Shown here: piece after piece, positions 9,580 to 18,534 of the stretch
Layout: each line of letters opens with the position of its first letter
Numbering within the stretch: the stretch's first letter is position 1
Origin: an uncultured archaeon
GTDB taxonomy: Archaea; Halobacteriota; Halobacteria; Halobacteriales; Haloferacaceae
Length of the DNA stretch: 56,999 nucleotides
Direction: 5' to 3'
Assembly: GCA_937138675.1 (NCBI GenBank)
Contig: CAKZPG010000045.1
Coordinates: 1-56,999 of the forward strand
Made by a program: the position numbers and the translations under genes
Notes under the pieces: generated by a model
What the model was told of the DNA's origin: nothing
What the model saw: only the letters and a program-made list of their open reading frames with translations
Databases searched by the model: none

Positions 9580-9623
9580 GCACTGTTCGTCCCGTCTGCG
9601 GCCCCTGGGGGTGGTCGACGTGA
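9576..9623 (+). other. Fifteen-codon coupling frame between glpB and glpC
   Basis: An ATG overlaps the glpB stop (ATGA, 9576-9579) and is preceded by a strong Shine-Dalgarno run GGAGGAGGT (9564-9572). The frame encodes [15 protein letters not shown] and ends in a TGA that overlaps the GTG start of glpC (GTGA, 9620-9623). It could carry ribosomes from glpB to glpC. It could also mark an ancestral glpC start displaced by a frameshift. The peptide resembles nothing I know. Confidence 0.3.
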
Positions 9624-10990
9624 GCGATGCCGAGTCCCCACCCGACTTTGACCCGGTCGAACCCAACGCAGGCGAGGAGTTCGACCCCGTCGACGTCTTT
9701 CCGGACAGCACCGAGTTCGACCTACGTCCGGGCTCTGACTCCTGTTACAAATGCTCCACCTGCGACACCAACTGCCCGGTCGCGGAGGTCGACGACGATT
9801 TCCCCGGGCCGAAGTTCCAGGGCCCCGAGCAGTGGCGCCTCAAACAGAACGAGGACGACTACAGAGTCGACGACTCGGTGATGGACTGCTCGAACTGCAT
9901 GCGGTGTGACAACGCCTGCCCGTCTGGTGTGCCGCTCTCGCAGATGCACAACACCGCCCGTGGCGAGTACGTCGCCGAGGAGATGTCGAAAACGTCCGTG
10001 GAGTACTGGCGAAATCGAGTGCTGGCGAACTACCGCACGTCCGCATGGCTTGCGAGCAAGGTCCCAAGCGTCGCCAACTTCGCGATGAACTTTGGGCCCG
10101 CCCGGTGGCTAATGGAGAAGACAATGGGTATTACTGCCGAGTACGAATTTCCCGGGTTCGCTGCCGAAACGTTCCGTGACTGGTGGGCGCGCGAGGGCGC
10201 CGCTGCCGGGTCGAGAGAGCGAGCGCGCGAGGCCCGCGAGCGTCGCGGCGAAGACGTAGACGCCGACAAGCGGGTTGCCTACTTCCACGGCTGTTACTCG
10301 AACTACAACACCCCCGAGGTCGGGAAGGCGATGGTCCGGGTGTTCGAGCAGTTCGGCTACGAGGTGGTCGTTCCGGAGCAGGGCTGTTCGGGTACGCCGA
10401 TGTTCGCGAACGGGATGCTCCCCGACGCGCGCCGACACGCCGAGGTGAACGTCTCCTCTATGTCGGACCTAGTCGATCAGGGGTACGACGCAATCGCCTC
10501 GTGTACCTCGTGTTCCATGGCACTCCGCCAGGAGTACCCCGAACTGTTCGACATCGAGGGTATTGAGGACGTGGCCGCACACACCTTCGAGTCCGTCGAG
10601 TATCTCCGCATCCACGAGGACCTGCGCGGGGAGATCGCGGAGGCGGATGTCGACGGCGACCTTGCGGCGGAGTTTGCCTACCACGCCCCGTGTCACGCCC
10701 GGAATCAGGGGCTTGAGCGCCAGTCGGTCGAACTGTTCCGTGACCTCGACGGTGTCGGCATCGAGGATGTCGGCGACTCTTGCTCCGGTATCTCCGGCAC
10801 CTACGGCTGGAAGGAGGAGAAACACGAGAAGTCGATGGAAATCGGCGAGGAGATGTTCGAGCACATGGAGGCTGCCGAGGGAACCACCGGCATGACCGAG
10901 TGCCCGACCTGCGCGATGCAGATGGAACACGGTACCGGCTATGAGATTCGACACCCTCTCGAGCTGCTGGAGGCAGCGCTGGTCGACTAA
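9620..10990 (+). CDS. glpC: Glycerol-3-phosphate dehydrogenase subunit C, iron-sulfur protein
   Basis: A 456-residue electron-transfer subunit that anchors the GlpAB dimer to the respiratory chain. It has two N-terminal ferredoxin-type clusters, CYKCSTCDTNCPV (about residues 37-49) and CSNCMRCDNACPSG (about 90-103). Two later cysteine-rich CCG-type segments follow, HGCYSNYN and the CTSCSMALRQEYPE region, then HAPCH, as in GlpC and heterodisulfide reductase HdrB-like proteins. The GTG at 9620 is taken as the start because it overlaps the preceding short frame; a GTG nine bases earlier is also possible. Confidence 0.93.
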   Translation: MSDAESPPDFDPVEPNAGEEFDPVDVFPDSTEFDLRPGSDSCYKCSTCDTNCPVAEVDDDFPGPKFQGPEQWRLKQNEDDYRVDDSVMDCSNCMRCDNACPSGVPLSQMHNTARGEYVAEEMSKTSVEYWRNRVLANYRTSAWLASKVPSVANFAMNFGPARWLMEKTMGITAEYEFPGFAAETFRDWWAREGAAAGSRERAREARERRGEDVDADKRVAYFHGCYSNYNTPEVGKAMVRVFEQFGYEVVVPEQGCSGTPMFANGMLPDARRHAEVNVSSMSDLVDQGYDAIASCTSCSMALRQEYPELFDIEGIEDVAAHTFESVEYLRIHEDLRGEIAEADVDGDLAAEFAYHAPCHARNQGLERQSVELFRDLDGVGIEDVGDSCSGISGTYGWKEEKHEKSMEIGEEMFEHMEAAEGTTGMTECPTCAMQMEHGTGYEIRHPLELLEAALVD

Positions 10991-11021
10991 GCGAAATAAG
11001 TACTCGCCCTGGAGTCAACTC

Positions 11022-11030
11022 TTTTATCAT
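11022..11030 (+). promoter_or_regulatory. TATA-like box of ppc
   Basis: TTTTATCAT lies about 25 bases before the ppc ATG (11051), in the 60-base gap after glpC. The spacing fits a leaderless transcript, so ppc probably has its own promoter besides any read-through from glpABC. The same nine bases occur at the matching place before the binding-protein gene at 23054. Confidence 0.5.
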
Positions 11031-11050
11031 GTCGCCTCGCATGACGTTGT

Positions 11051-13741
11051 ATGTCACTGCACACACGCGACGTCGAACAGGACGTCCGTGAGCTGAGCAC
11101 GCTCCTTGGGGACGTCTTGGCGGCGCAGACGTCGCCGGCGGCGCTCGAGACCGTCGAGCGGGTCCGCCGGGTGGCGCTCGACACGCGGCGCGACGAGGGT
11201 ACGTCGAGAGAGCTGCTGTGGTCGGCGCTCTCCGGACTGGACGCCGACACACGGGACGTCGTCGCCCGGGCGTTCACGACGTACTTCGAGCTGACCAACC
11301 TCGCCGAGGAGCGTGAACGGGTCCGTTCAATCCGGGCGGGCATCGAGGAGGAGCGCCTCGACCACAGTCTCCGGGCGACGGTCGATCGCCTCGCGGACGC
11401 CGGCGCGGACGCCGAGACGGTCGCCCACGTGCTCGACGACGTGCTCATCGAGCCAACCTTCACCGCTCACCCGACGGAGGCGCGTCGAAAGACGGTGAAA
11501 GCGAAGCTCCGCTCGGTCGCCCAGACAGTCGAGATGCTGGACGAACACCGCCTGACGAGCCGCGAGCGAGCGCGTCTGGAGCGTGGGCTGGAGTCAGAGC
11601 TGACGACGCTCTGGCAGACACCACAGATTCGCGACCGGCGTCCGGAGGTCACCGACGAGGTGCTCAACATCCAGTGGTATCTCGAGAACGTACTGTTCGA
11701 TGTAGTCGCCGACGTCTACGACGAACTGGACCGCGCGCTCGCCGAACACTACCCCGAGGTGGACGTGCCGAAGCTCTTCGAGTTCCGCTCGTGGGCCGGA
11801 AGCGACCGTGACGGCAATCCGTACGTCACACCCGAGGTGACCGCAGAGACGCTGGAGCGCCAGCGCCGGGTCGTCATCGCAAAGTATCGCGACGCCCTCG
11901 ACCGCCTCGGAGGAGTGTTGAGCCAGGACGGCTACAACATCGACGTTGAGCCGGCGCTCACGGACCGCCTCACGGCCGCAAAAGAGCGCCTGCCCGGCGT
12001 CGCGGCCGAGGTCGACGAGCAACACCCTACCGAGCCGTACCGTCAGCTGCTCACGCTGATGCGCGAACGTGTCGAGCGCGTTGGCGACGTCCGGCAGGGC
12101 GGCTACGACTCGCCAGAGACCCTCCTTGCGGATCTTGAGGCCGTCGCAGAGAGCCTTCGAGCAAACGGCGCCGATGTAGTCGCCACCGACGACGTCGCGC
12201 CGCTCGTGCGCCGGGTCGACACCTTCGGGTTCTCGCTCGCGAGTCTCGACCTGCGTGATCACCGCGCGAACCACACCGAGACAGTGGCAACCGTCTTTGC
12301 TGATGTCGGCGTTGCCTACGAGACGATGGACGAGGACGAACGGGTCGCGGCTCTGACCGACGCGATACTCCAGGACGACCCGGTCGTCGACGTTGACGCC
12401 CACGACGAGTTCGAGGGGACGCCCGCCCGCGTCCTCCGCCTGTTCGCGAGCCTCGCGGACTGGCAGCGCGAGTACGGCGTCGACGCCGTCGACACCTACT
12501 GTATCAGCATGACAGAGGAGCCGAGTCACGTCCTCGAGGTTCTCTTTCTTGCTGATCAGGCCGGAGTGGCCGACCTACCGGGCTACTGCGGGCTAGACGT
12601 GGTACCATTGCTCGAAACCGAATCCGCGCTCTCCGGCGCGCGCCGGATCATGGGCACACTGTTCGAGAATGAGGCGTACAGCGCGGCCCTCGCGGCCCGC
12701 AAAGACGTTCAAGAGATCATGCTGGGCTACTCCGACTCGAACAAGGAGAACGGCTATCTCGCGGCGCAGTGGTCGCTTCACCGGAACCAGAAGCGCCTCG
12801 CAGCGATCACCAAGGAGTACGGCGTCGACCTCCGCCTGTTTCACGGGCGCGGTGGCTCTATCTCCCGCGGCGGCGGGCCTATGAACGAGGCGCTTCTGGC
12901 GCTCCCGACCGAGACGGTGACGGGACAGGTCAAGTTCACGGAGCAGGGCGAAGCAATAGCCGAGAACTACGGCAACCCAGTGATCGCCGAGCGAAACGTA
13001 GAGCAACTGCTTGACGCGCAGATTCGCGCGCGCTACCGCGCGCTAACCGCGGGCGACGACACCGCCTCTGACACGCGGCACGAGCCCATGGACGTCGCCG
13101 CAGCGGCGGCACGCGAGGCCTACCGCGACCTGCTTGAGACCGACGGGTTCGTGCGTTACTTCGAGGAGGCGACGCCAATCCGCGTTATCGAGGATCTCAA
13201 CCTCGGCTCGCGGCCGGCCTCGCGGTCCGGCGAGCGCACCGTCGAGGACCTCCGGGCCATCCCGTGGGTGTTCTCGTGGACGCAGGCCCGCTGTATCCTT
13301 CCTGGCTGGTACGGACTGGGGACCGGCCTTCGAACCTACCTCGACGAGGGTGGGGAGCTAGAGACACTCCGGACCCTGTACGAGGAGTGGCCGTTCTTCC
13401 AAACGACTCTCGACAACGCGGCGCTCGCGCTCGCCCGCACAGACCTCGGGATCGCAGGTGAGTACGCCGCGCTCGCGGGCGACGCTGGCGAGCCCTTTTT
13501 TGACCGTATCACAGCCGAGTACGAGCGCTCCGCCGGCGTCGTACTCCAGGTGACCGACCGCGAGCGCCTCCCACCCCGAGAGTGGATCGAACAGAACCTG
13601 GAGCGGCGCAATCCGTACGTCGACCCGTTGAATCTGCTTCAGATAGACCTACTCGACCGCGACGACCTCACTGACGCAGAGCGCCGGACGCTTCGCCTGA
13701 CGGTCAAAGGGGTCGCGGCGGGGATGAAGTCGACCGGCTGA
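11051..13741 (+). CDS. ppc: Phosphoenolpyruvate carboxylase
   Basis: An 896-residue bacterial-type PEP carboxylase, fixing bicarbonate onto PEP to give oxaloacetate. Signature segments are FTAHPTEARRKTVKAKL with the catalytic His near residue 140, GYSDSNKENGYLAAQW (about 559-574), FHGRGGSISRGGGP (about 598-611) and QGEAIAENYG (about 634-643). The C-terminal half holds IPWVFSWTQAR and the usual downstream helices. It follows glpABC directly, which suggests anaplerosis during growth on glycerol, when the pathway enters at triose phosphate and the TCA cycle must be filled from PEP. Confidence 0.96.
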   Translation: MSLHTRDVEQDVRELSTLLGDVLAAQTSPAALETVERVRRVALDTRRDEGTSRELLWSALSGLDADTRDVVARAFTTYFELTNLAEERERVRSIRAGIEEERLDHSLRATVDRLADAGADAETVAHVLDDVLIEPTFTAHPTEARRKTVKAKLRSVAQTVEMLDEHRLTSRERARLERGLESELTTLWQTPQIRDRRPEVTDEVLNIQWYLENVLFDVVADVYDELDRALAEHYPEVDVPKLFEFRSWAGSDRDGNPYVTPEVTAETLERQRRVVIAKYRDALDRLGGVLSQDGYNIDVEPALTDRLTAAKERLPGVAAEVDEQHPTEPYRQLLTLMRERVERVGDVRQGGYDSPETLLADLEAVAESLRANGADVVATDDVAPLVRRVDTFGFSLASLDLRDHRANHTETVATVFADVGVAYETMDEDERVAALTDAILQDDPVVDVDAHDEFEGTPARVLRLFASLADWQREYGVDAVDTYCISMTEEPSHVLEVLFLADQAGVADLPGYCGLDVVPLLETESALSGARRIMGTLFENEAYSAALAARKDVQEIMLGYSDSNKENGYLAAQWSLHRNQKRLAAITKEYGVDLRLFHGRGGSISRGGGPMNEALLALPTETVTGQVKFTEQGEAIAENYGNPVIAERNVEQLLDAQIRARYRALTAGDDTASDTRHEPMDVAAAAAREAYRDLLETDGFVRYFEEATPIRVIEDLNLGSRPASRSGERTVEDLRAIPWVFSWTQARCILPGWYGLGTGLRTYLDEGGELETLRTLYEEWPFFQTTLDNAALALARTDLGIAGEYAALAGDAGEPFFDRITAEYERSAGVVLQVTDRERLPPREWIEQNLERRNPYVDPLNLLQIDLLDRDDLTDAERRTLRLTVKGVAAGMKSTG

Positions 13742-13752
13742 GCCGCGAGCCC

Positions 13753-13770
13753 GGCGGATTCAAGTCCGCC
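13753..13770 (+). other. Perfect 6-bp hairpin between ppc and mgsA
   Basis: GGCGGA (13753-13758) and TCCGCC (13765-13770) pair around a TTCAAG loop. The sequence resembles a tRNA T-arm (TTCAAGT loop), but there is no tRNA body around it. It may be a transcript-end or intercistronic hairpin, or a leftover tRNA fragment. Confidence 0.35.
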
Positions 13771-13787
13771 CGAGATGTGTGCATTGT

Positions 13788-14171
13788 GTGCAGATCGCGC
13801 TTATCGCGCACGACGACGAGAAAGACGACCTGGTTGCGTGGGCGACAGACTACGCCGAGTTCCTCGGCGACCACGACCTGATTGCGACAGGGACGACCGG
13901 CGGGCGTCTAAATGACGAGACGCCGCTCTCAGTGACACGAATGGCTTCCGGACCGCTCGGAGGCGATGTCCAGATCGGGTCGGCGGTCGTGACCGGCGAC
14001 TGTGGCGCTGTCGTCTTTTTCCGTGACCCCCTGACTGCACAGCCCCACGAGCCAGATATCTCCGCGCTGATGCGTATCTGTGACGTCCGCGGGGTTCCGT
14101 TGGCGACGAACCGTGCGACCGCGACGGCGGTGGTCGACGGGCTCGAAGCCGCAGCCGAACGGACAAACTGA
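13788..14171 (+). CDS. mgsA: Methylglyoxal synthase
   Basis: A 127-residue enzyme converting dihydroxyacetone phosphate to methylglyoxal and phosphate. It carries the phosphate-binding ATGTTGGRL (about residues 33-41), the catalytic aspartate region SGPLGGDVQIG, the FFRDPLTAQPHEPDISAL segment with its conserved His and Asp, and a terminal ATNRATA. Length and motifs match the bacterial enzyme. The GTG at 13788 gives the usual start MQIALIAHDD; an in-frame GTG nine bases earlier is possible. Its position after glpABC and ppc suggests relief of excess DHAP and phosphate recycling during glycerol catabolism. Confidence 0.93.
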   Translation: MQIALIAHDDEKDDLVAWATDYAEFLGDHDLIATGTTGGRLNDETPLSVTRMASGPLGGDVQIGSAVVTGDCGAVVFFRDPLTAQPHEPDISALMRICDVRGVPLATNRATATAVVDGLEAAAERTN

Positions 14172-14434
14172 GAATGGTCGGTGCGGGCCGCGCCGTCGCT
14201 ACTCTCTGTGTCGGGTCTCGACCTCCGTTCGTACTCGCAGTTATCCTCGTCCAAAATCCGACGGCTGTTGGGCCACGCCTCATGGAACTCTTTCTGGCTG
14301 CCGTGCTTCCGCTAGCCCTTGGCCCCGGACCTGACCGGAGAATCGGATTGGCTGCGAGGGTACCTAATCACCCGATACAGCCACCGCGATAGATCCTTCA
14401 AAAGTCAACCACAGATGGGTTAGATAAAGTTAAG

Positions 14435-16219
14435 TTGAGTAGCGCCGTCGACCGCGCCGTGTTGAGAGCATTTGTACACGCCGCTGTGGTGTTGGTCGTC
14501 GTGGTCTCCGGGGCCGCGGGGCCGGCGTTCGCGGCAACACCGGTCGCCGAGCAGCCCCGCGCGGTTACGGGCCCGACCGCGCCGGAGGTGAACCAGAACC
14601 AGACGACTGCCAACGGCTGTACGTTCCCGTTCTCGGAGACTGACTCGACGGAGGAGGGGGCGAACGTGACTGTCGACGCGCCGCCAGAGCGCGTGGTGAC
14701 GCTCGGCGCGAGCGCGGCACAGACGATGTGGGAGATAGAAGGCGCACGCGACAAGGTGGTGGCGTACACGACCTTCGCGTCGTACCTCGACGGCATCAAC
14801 GACAGCAGGACGCTGCTGACGTATGATGATAACCAGCGCCTCACGAACAGCTCGCTAGACACCGTCGTCGACCTCGACCCCGACGTCGTCATCGCGGCGA
14901 ACATCATCGACAAGAAGGACGTCCAAGCCCTCCGCGAGCGCGGCGTCACGGTGTACCGGTTCCGGACGGCGACCGACGTCGAGTTCGTCTACCAGAAGAC
15001 CCGGCTCACCGGGCGTCTCGTCGGCGAGTGCGACGCCGCAGACGAGCGGACCGCCGAACTCCGCGCCCAGGTCAAAACGATCCGCCGGGCGACGGCGGAC
15101 GTGCGAGAGAAGCGGGTGTTTAACCCCGGCTTCGGCGGAGTGACGCCCGGCCGGAACACGTTCGTCGACGAGATCATCACGGTCGCGGGCGGGGAGAACC
15201 TTGGGCGGCTCGCCGGCGACGGAACGGGGTACAACGCCTACGATAGCGAACGGATCGCGGCAGCCGACCCCGAATGGGTCACCGGCGCTGGCTTCGTCTC
15301 GACGCCGAGCGGACTCGCCGAAACGACCGCGTCCCGTGAGAACCAGACGATCGTGTTGAACTCCAACCACGTGTTCCAGCCCGCGCCCCGGATCGTCGTC
15401 GCGATGGTGACGATGGTCCGAGCGCTCCACCCCGAGCGCTACCGGGATGCCCGCCTTGGACGGCTCGCCGAGGAGGCCGAAGATGATTCTGGCACCTGGG
15501 AGGTCCCGTACGCCGACGCGGACCCCCGCTACACGACTGTTGAGGACGGCGAGGCCGTGTTCAGGGTCCAGAACGGCGAGCCGCCGACGACGCGGTGGAC
15601 GGCCCCCGAGTCGTTCGCGCCCAACTCGTCGGTCCGGCTGACCGAACTCGCGGTGTCGACTCGCGAGCCGAACCCAATCTACACGGTGCGGGTCAGGAAC
15701 GCGACGAGTGACTCGCCGCAGTTGTCGGACAACACGACGCTTCTCGCGGCGTACGACACCGAGGCCGAGGATCTGTTTGGCGGGACGACGGGCGCGGAGC
15801 TGTCGGTTCGCGTGCCGCTCGAACAGGTCGGGACCGACGAACGGGTCGCGGTCTACGCCCGCACCCCCGACGGCTGGACCGCGCTTTCGACCGAGCGGTC
15901 GGTCAACGAGACGAGCCAGGCTGTCACCGTCACCGCGTCGGCGGACGTGCTCCGTGGGTTCGCCGTCGGCGTGACGCCGGCCGACGCACCGACCGTTGCG
16001 GAGCCGCCGGTGTCCGACCAGTCGACCCCGACCCCGACCCCGACCGCGGTCCCGACGGACTCGCCGACACCGACCGCCACCGTGACGTCAACTGCGACCG
16101 CCACGCAGATGCCGACCGCCACGCCCACACCCACTGCTGGCGGCGGTCCCGGCTTCGGCCCGGTCGTGGCGCTCGCGGCACTGCTCGCGGGCGCCGCGCT
16201 CGCGCTCCGGCGACGGTGA
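14435..16219 (+). CDS. PGF-CTERM-anchored ABC substrate-binding protein, BtuF/FepB class
   Basis: A 594-residue secreted protein. A hydrophobic signal segment (VVLVVVVSGAAGPAFAA) comes first, then a helical-backbone metal- or cobalamin-binding domain (about residues 75-310: PPERVVTLGASAAQTMWEI, LDPDVVIAANI, DEIITVAGGENLG). A beta-rich domain of the type preceding PGF anchors follows (about 385-515), then a Thr/Pro linker with PTPTPTAV repeats. It ends in GGPGFGPVV, a hydrophobic helix and RRR, the archaeosortase PGF-CTERM signal. It probably binds cobalamin or a ferric siderophore at the cell surface. No permease or ATPase gene is adjacent. The start is uncertain: TTG 14435, GTG 14459 or TTG 14462. 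Confidence 0.85.
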   Translation: MSSAVDRAVLRAFVHAAVVLVVVVSGAAGPAFAATPVAEQPRAVTGPTAPEVNQNQTTANGCTFPFSETDSTEEGANVTVDAPPERVVTLGASAAQTMWEIEGARDKVVAYTTFASYLDGINDSRTLLTYDDNQRLTNSSLDTVVDLDPDVVIAANIIDKKDVQALRERGVTVYRFRTATDVEFVYQKTRLTGRLVGECDAADERTAELRAQVKTIRRATADVREKRVFNPGFGGVTPGRNTFVDEIITVAGGENLGRLAGDGTGYNAYDSERIAAADPEWVTGAGFVSTPSGLAETTASRENQTIVLNSNHVFQPAPRIVVAMVTMVRALHPERYRDARLGRLAEEAEDDSGTWEVPYADADPRYTTVEDGEAVFRVQNGEPPTTRWTAPESFAPNSSVRLTELAVSTREPNPIYTVRVRNATSDSPQLSDNTTLLAAYDTEAEDLFGGTTGAELSVRVPLEQVGTDERVAVYARTPDGWTALSTERSVNETSQAVTVTASADVLRGFAVGVTPADAPTVAEPPVSDQSTPTPTPTAVPTDSPTPTATVTSTATATQMPTATPTPTAGGGPGFGPVVALAALLAGAALALRRR

Positions 16220-16220
16220 G

Positions 16221-17492
16221 CTAGTCGCCGAGGCGTTCGACGGTCGCCGAGAGCACGTCCACGCCGATACCGAGTGTCCGCTCGTCAACGTCGAACGTCG
16301 CGGTATGGTGGCCACCAGGGTGGTCTGTGCCGACGACGACGAACGACGCGTCGCCGCCCGCCTCCTTCGCAGCACGCATCAGGTAGGTGGCGTCCTCGCT
16401 GACACCGAGCGGTGCGGTCGAAACGACGTTATCGACATTCGACACTTCCACGGCGACGTCACCGACGACCGCACGCAGACTGTCGTTACTGTCCTCGCGC
16501 GGCGCGGTTGCAATTGTCTCGGTCTCAACCGTACAGTCGTGCATTTCCGCCGCCATATCGAGTGTTCGGTACGCGTGGTCGGCAACGTACTCTCGCAGGT
16601 CGTCGTTCCCGCCTCGCACCTCTAGTTCGATACGGCCCTCGCTCGCGATTACGTTCGGCGCCGAGCCCACGTCCGCGCGACCGACGTTTACGCGGGTCAG
16701 CCCGCCGGAGTTGCGGGGGATGCCGTAGAGGTTCGAGGTGGCCGTCGCGACGGCCTGCATGACGTTTCGGCCGGCCTCCGGCTCCGCACCGGCGTGTGCA
16801 GACTCACCTGCGAACTCGGCGGCCAGTTGGCGGACCGAGAGCGCCTCGTCTGCGCCCGCGACCACCTCGCCGGTCGGGTGGCCAAGGCCGACGTGGAGTG
16901 CAAGAAAGTGGTCAAGCTTGTCGACGTGGCCGCGCGCGGCCATCGGCCGGCCGCCACCGACGACCTCCTCCGCGGGCTGGCAGAACAGCACGAACGTCCC
17001 CGAAAAGTCGCTCTCGGCCACGGCCTCAAGCGTCCCGAGTCCGATCGTCGTGTGGGCGTCGTGCCCGCAGGCGTGCATCACGCCCTCTGTCTTGGAGCGG
17101 TAGCCGCCGGCGGCCGGCGCGTGGCCGTCCGCGGTCGACTCGGTCTGGCGCAAGGCGTCAATGTCGATCCGGAGGCCGACCGTCGGTCCCGGCCCCCGGT
17201 CAAGGACCGCGACGAGACCCGTCAGGCCGCCCGCCGCAGCGTCAAGGACATCCGCGCGCGCCCCGCGGTCCGCCGCACGGTCGTGCCACTGCGCCAGTTC
17301 CTCGTCGTTCGGGACACCCATCCGCGCCTCCGGGTCCAGCGCATCGGTTCCGATGTAGAGTTCGTCAACACCGATCGCCTCAACCTCGTCGACGATCCGG
17401 CTGGTCGTGAGGAACTCACACCACGAGGGCTCGGGATATCGGTGGAGCGAGCGACGGAAGTCGACGAGTCGGTCTTGGATGCGTCGTGCCAT
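16221..17492 (-). CDS. M20-family amidohydrolase
   Basis: A 423-residue zinc-dependent amidohydrolase of the M20D type (related to N-acyl amino acid and aminobenzoyl-glutamate hydrolases), probably cytoplasmic. Motifs are GLRIDIDALRQTE, HACGHDAHTTIGLG (metal His and Asp), the PAEEVVGGGRPM stretch with the metal Glu pair, the dimerisation lid with AGESAHAGAEPE, and the final TDHPGGHHTATFDVDE. The start chosen is the ATG of MARRIQDRLVDFRRSLH, because the open frame upstream (to 17639) is low-quality and lacks family similarity. It converges on the preceding gene with one base between stops. The exact substrate is unknown. Confidence 0.88.
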   Translation of the reverse strand: MARRIQDRLVDFRRSLHRYPEPSWCEFLTTSRIVDEVEAIGVDELYIGTDALDPEARMGVPNDEELAQWHDRAADRGARADVLDAAAGGLTGLVAVLDRGPGPTVGLRIDIDALRQTESTADGHAPAAGGYRSKTEGVMHACGHDAHTTIGLGTLEAVAESDFSGTFVLFCQPAEEVVGGGRPMAARGHVDKLDHFLALHVGLGHPTGEVVAGADEALSVRQLAAEFAGESAHAGAEPEAGRNVMQAVATATSNLYGIPRNSGGLTRVNVGRADVGSAPNVIASEGRIELEVRGGNDDLREYVADHAYRTLDMAAEMHDCTVETETIATAPREDSNDSLRAVVGDVAVEVSNVDNVVSTAPLGVSEDATYLMRAAKEAGGDASFVVVGTDHPGGHHTATFDVDERTLGIGVDVLSATVERLGD

Positions 17493-18199
17493 GCCGTCTC
17501 GCACCACGACCGCCGAAAAAAGCGTTCTGCCCACCGACGGCTTCGCCCGACGGTGGGGTAAACCGGTCGACATTTTCGTGGTCGGCGCTCGCCGACGCAA
17601 GTCCCGTCGTGGCGCGCACACCTTCTCCGATACGAGCATTCTCTCATTGGGTTGGCCCGAGTGAAGCGACCGAGATCGCGATTCTCACTCACTTCGTCAC
17701 TGCTTGTGTCCTCGATCTCAGCATCACGATGCTGCTCGGGGACTACCTCAGCGATCGGCTGGTGCATCGCGAACAGATACTGAAGGCGGTCGGGGCTTGG
17801 TTGGACCGATCGTGGTCTTTCTCGCGATCGCACTCCCCGGATAAGCGGCGTTTCTGACTGCCTTGCTCGTTCTGGCCGTCGCGTCTCTCGGCACTCCCCT
17901 GACCCCTCAATATCGGTACGACATCCGGTCAGGGAATGTTCCAGCGTTCCTCGGCGATATCCCAGTTCTCGTCCTCCTCCTGCTCCTGGTCGGATTCGGG
18001 CTCGGGTTGGGATGGGACGACGTTGTTACGCCGAGGAGGATGTCACAAGAAGTGTGGTGAACCATTGTTTCAGCGCGCTCTACAGGCGGAACAGGCCGAG
18101 TGCCTTGGGGTCAAGCCCCGAGGGTGAAGGCCGTACGCTTATTACGCACGTCATCGTACTGATAAGTACAGGTGCGACGTGGATTAACGATCGTAATCC
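17493..18199. other. Non-coding stretch with a possible membrane-protein fragment
   Basis: There is no convincing gene here. At about 17860-18030 the plus strand encodes hydrophobic stretches (LLVLAVASLGTPL; LVLLLLLVGFGLGLG) without a credible start and broken upstream by a stop, so a decayed membrane protein is possible. The piece ends at the TnpB-terminus-like 14-mer at 18035-18048. Confidence 0.45.
18035..18048 (+). repeat. 14-base copy of the TnpB-element terminus seen at 72-85
   Basis: GGAGGATGTCACAA here is identical to positions 72-85. At the left window edge it closes a hairpin series typical of IS1341-type element ends; here the upstream hairpins are absent. It most likely marks the scar of a deleted or decayed element. 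Confidence 0.45.
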
Positions 18200-18470
18200 G
18201 AAGCAACTGCCGGCAGTTGCGGGGAAATGCGACACCTCTCAACACCCTGCTACGGCAGGTGAGACGGGTGTTGTCGGGCGGGGTGGAGCCGCCGACCCTC
18301 ACGGACGCACCGAGCGTTCGGGTGTGAATTCCAGCCGACCCGGGTCGGGAAGGTCGAGGGGAATTAAATTCGCCTGCGTCCATCCGTCCGGTTCTGGACG
18401 GCACGGAGAAAACGGCGAAGCCCCGGGGCTTGTCCCCGAGGTACTTCACCGTGTATTCGTTGTCTGAATC
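18200..18470 (+). mobile_element. Possible decayed transposon tail
   Basis: A plus-strand frame open to a TGA at 18467 encodes low-complexity GETGVVGRGGAADPHGRTER-type sequence. It is followed by a CCCCGGGG...CCCCGAGG hairpin (18421-18441) and TACTTCACC. From memory, this mixture of Gly/Arg-rich tail and hairpin occurs behind haloarchaeal TnpB genes. The minus strand is also open here, so orientation is uncertain and no product is claimed. Confidence 0.3.
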
Positions 18471-18505
18471 TGCGATAGCATCATGACTATCCGCTTTAGA
18501 TAGGA

Positions 18506-18513
18506 TTTTATAC
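18506..18513 (+). promoter_or_regulatory. TATA-like box of the peptide transporter operon
   Basis: TTTTATAC is centred about 25 bases before the ATG of the first permease gene (18535), as expected for a leaderless haloarchaeal transcript. Confidence 0.55.
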
Positions 18514-18534
18514 ATCCGTCTGACGTGGTATTCT

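Noticed and set aside
14174-14392. A 72-codon plus-strand frame after mgsA
   Set aside because: No start signal, neutral-basic composition unlike its neighbours, no recognisable fold.
16025-16140. Short tandem ACCCCGACC repeats suspected to be a CRISPR-like or satellite array
   Set aside because: They encode the Pro/Thr linker before the PGF-CTERM anchor; no spacers or constant repeat.
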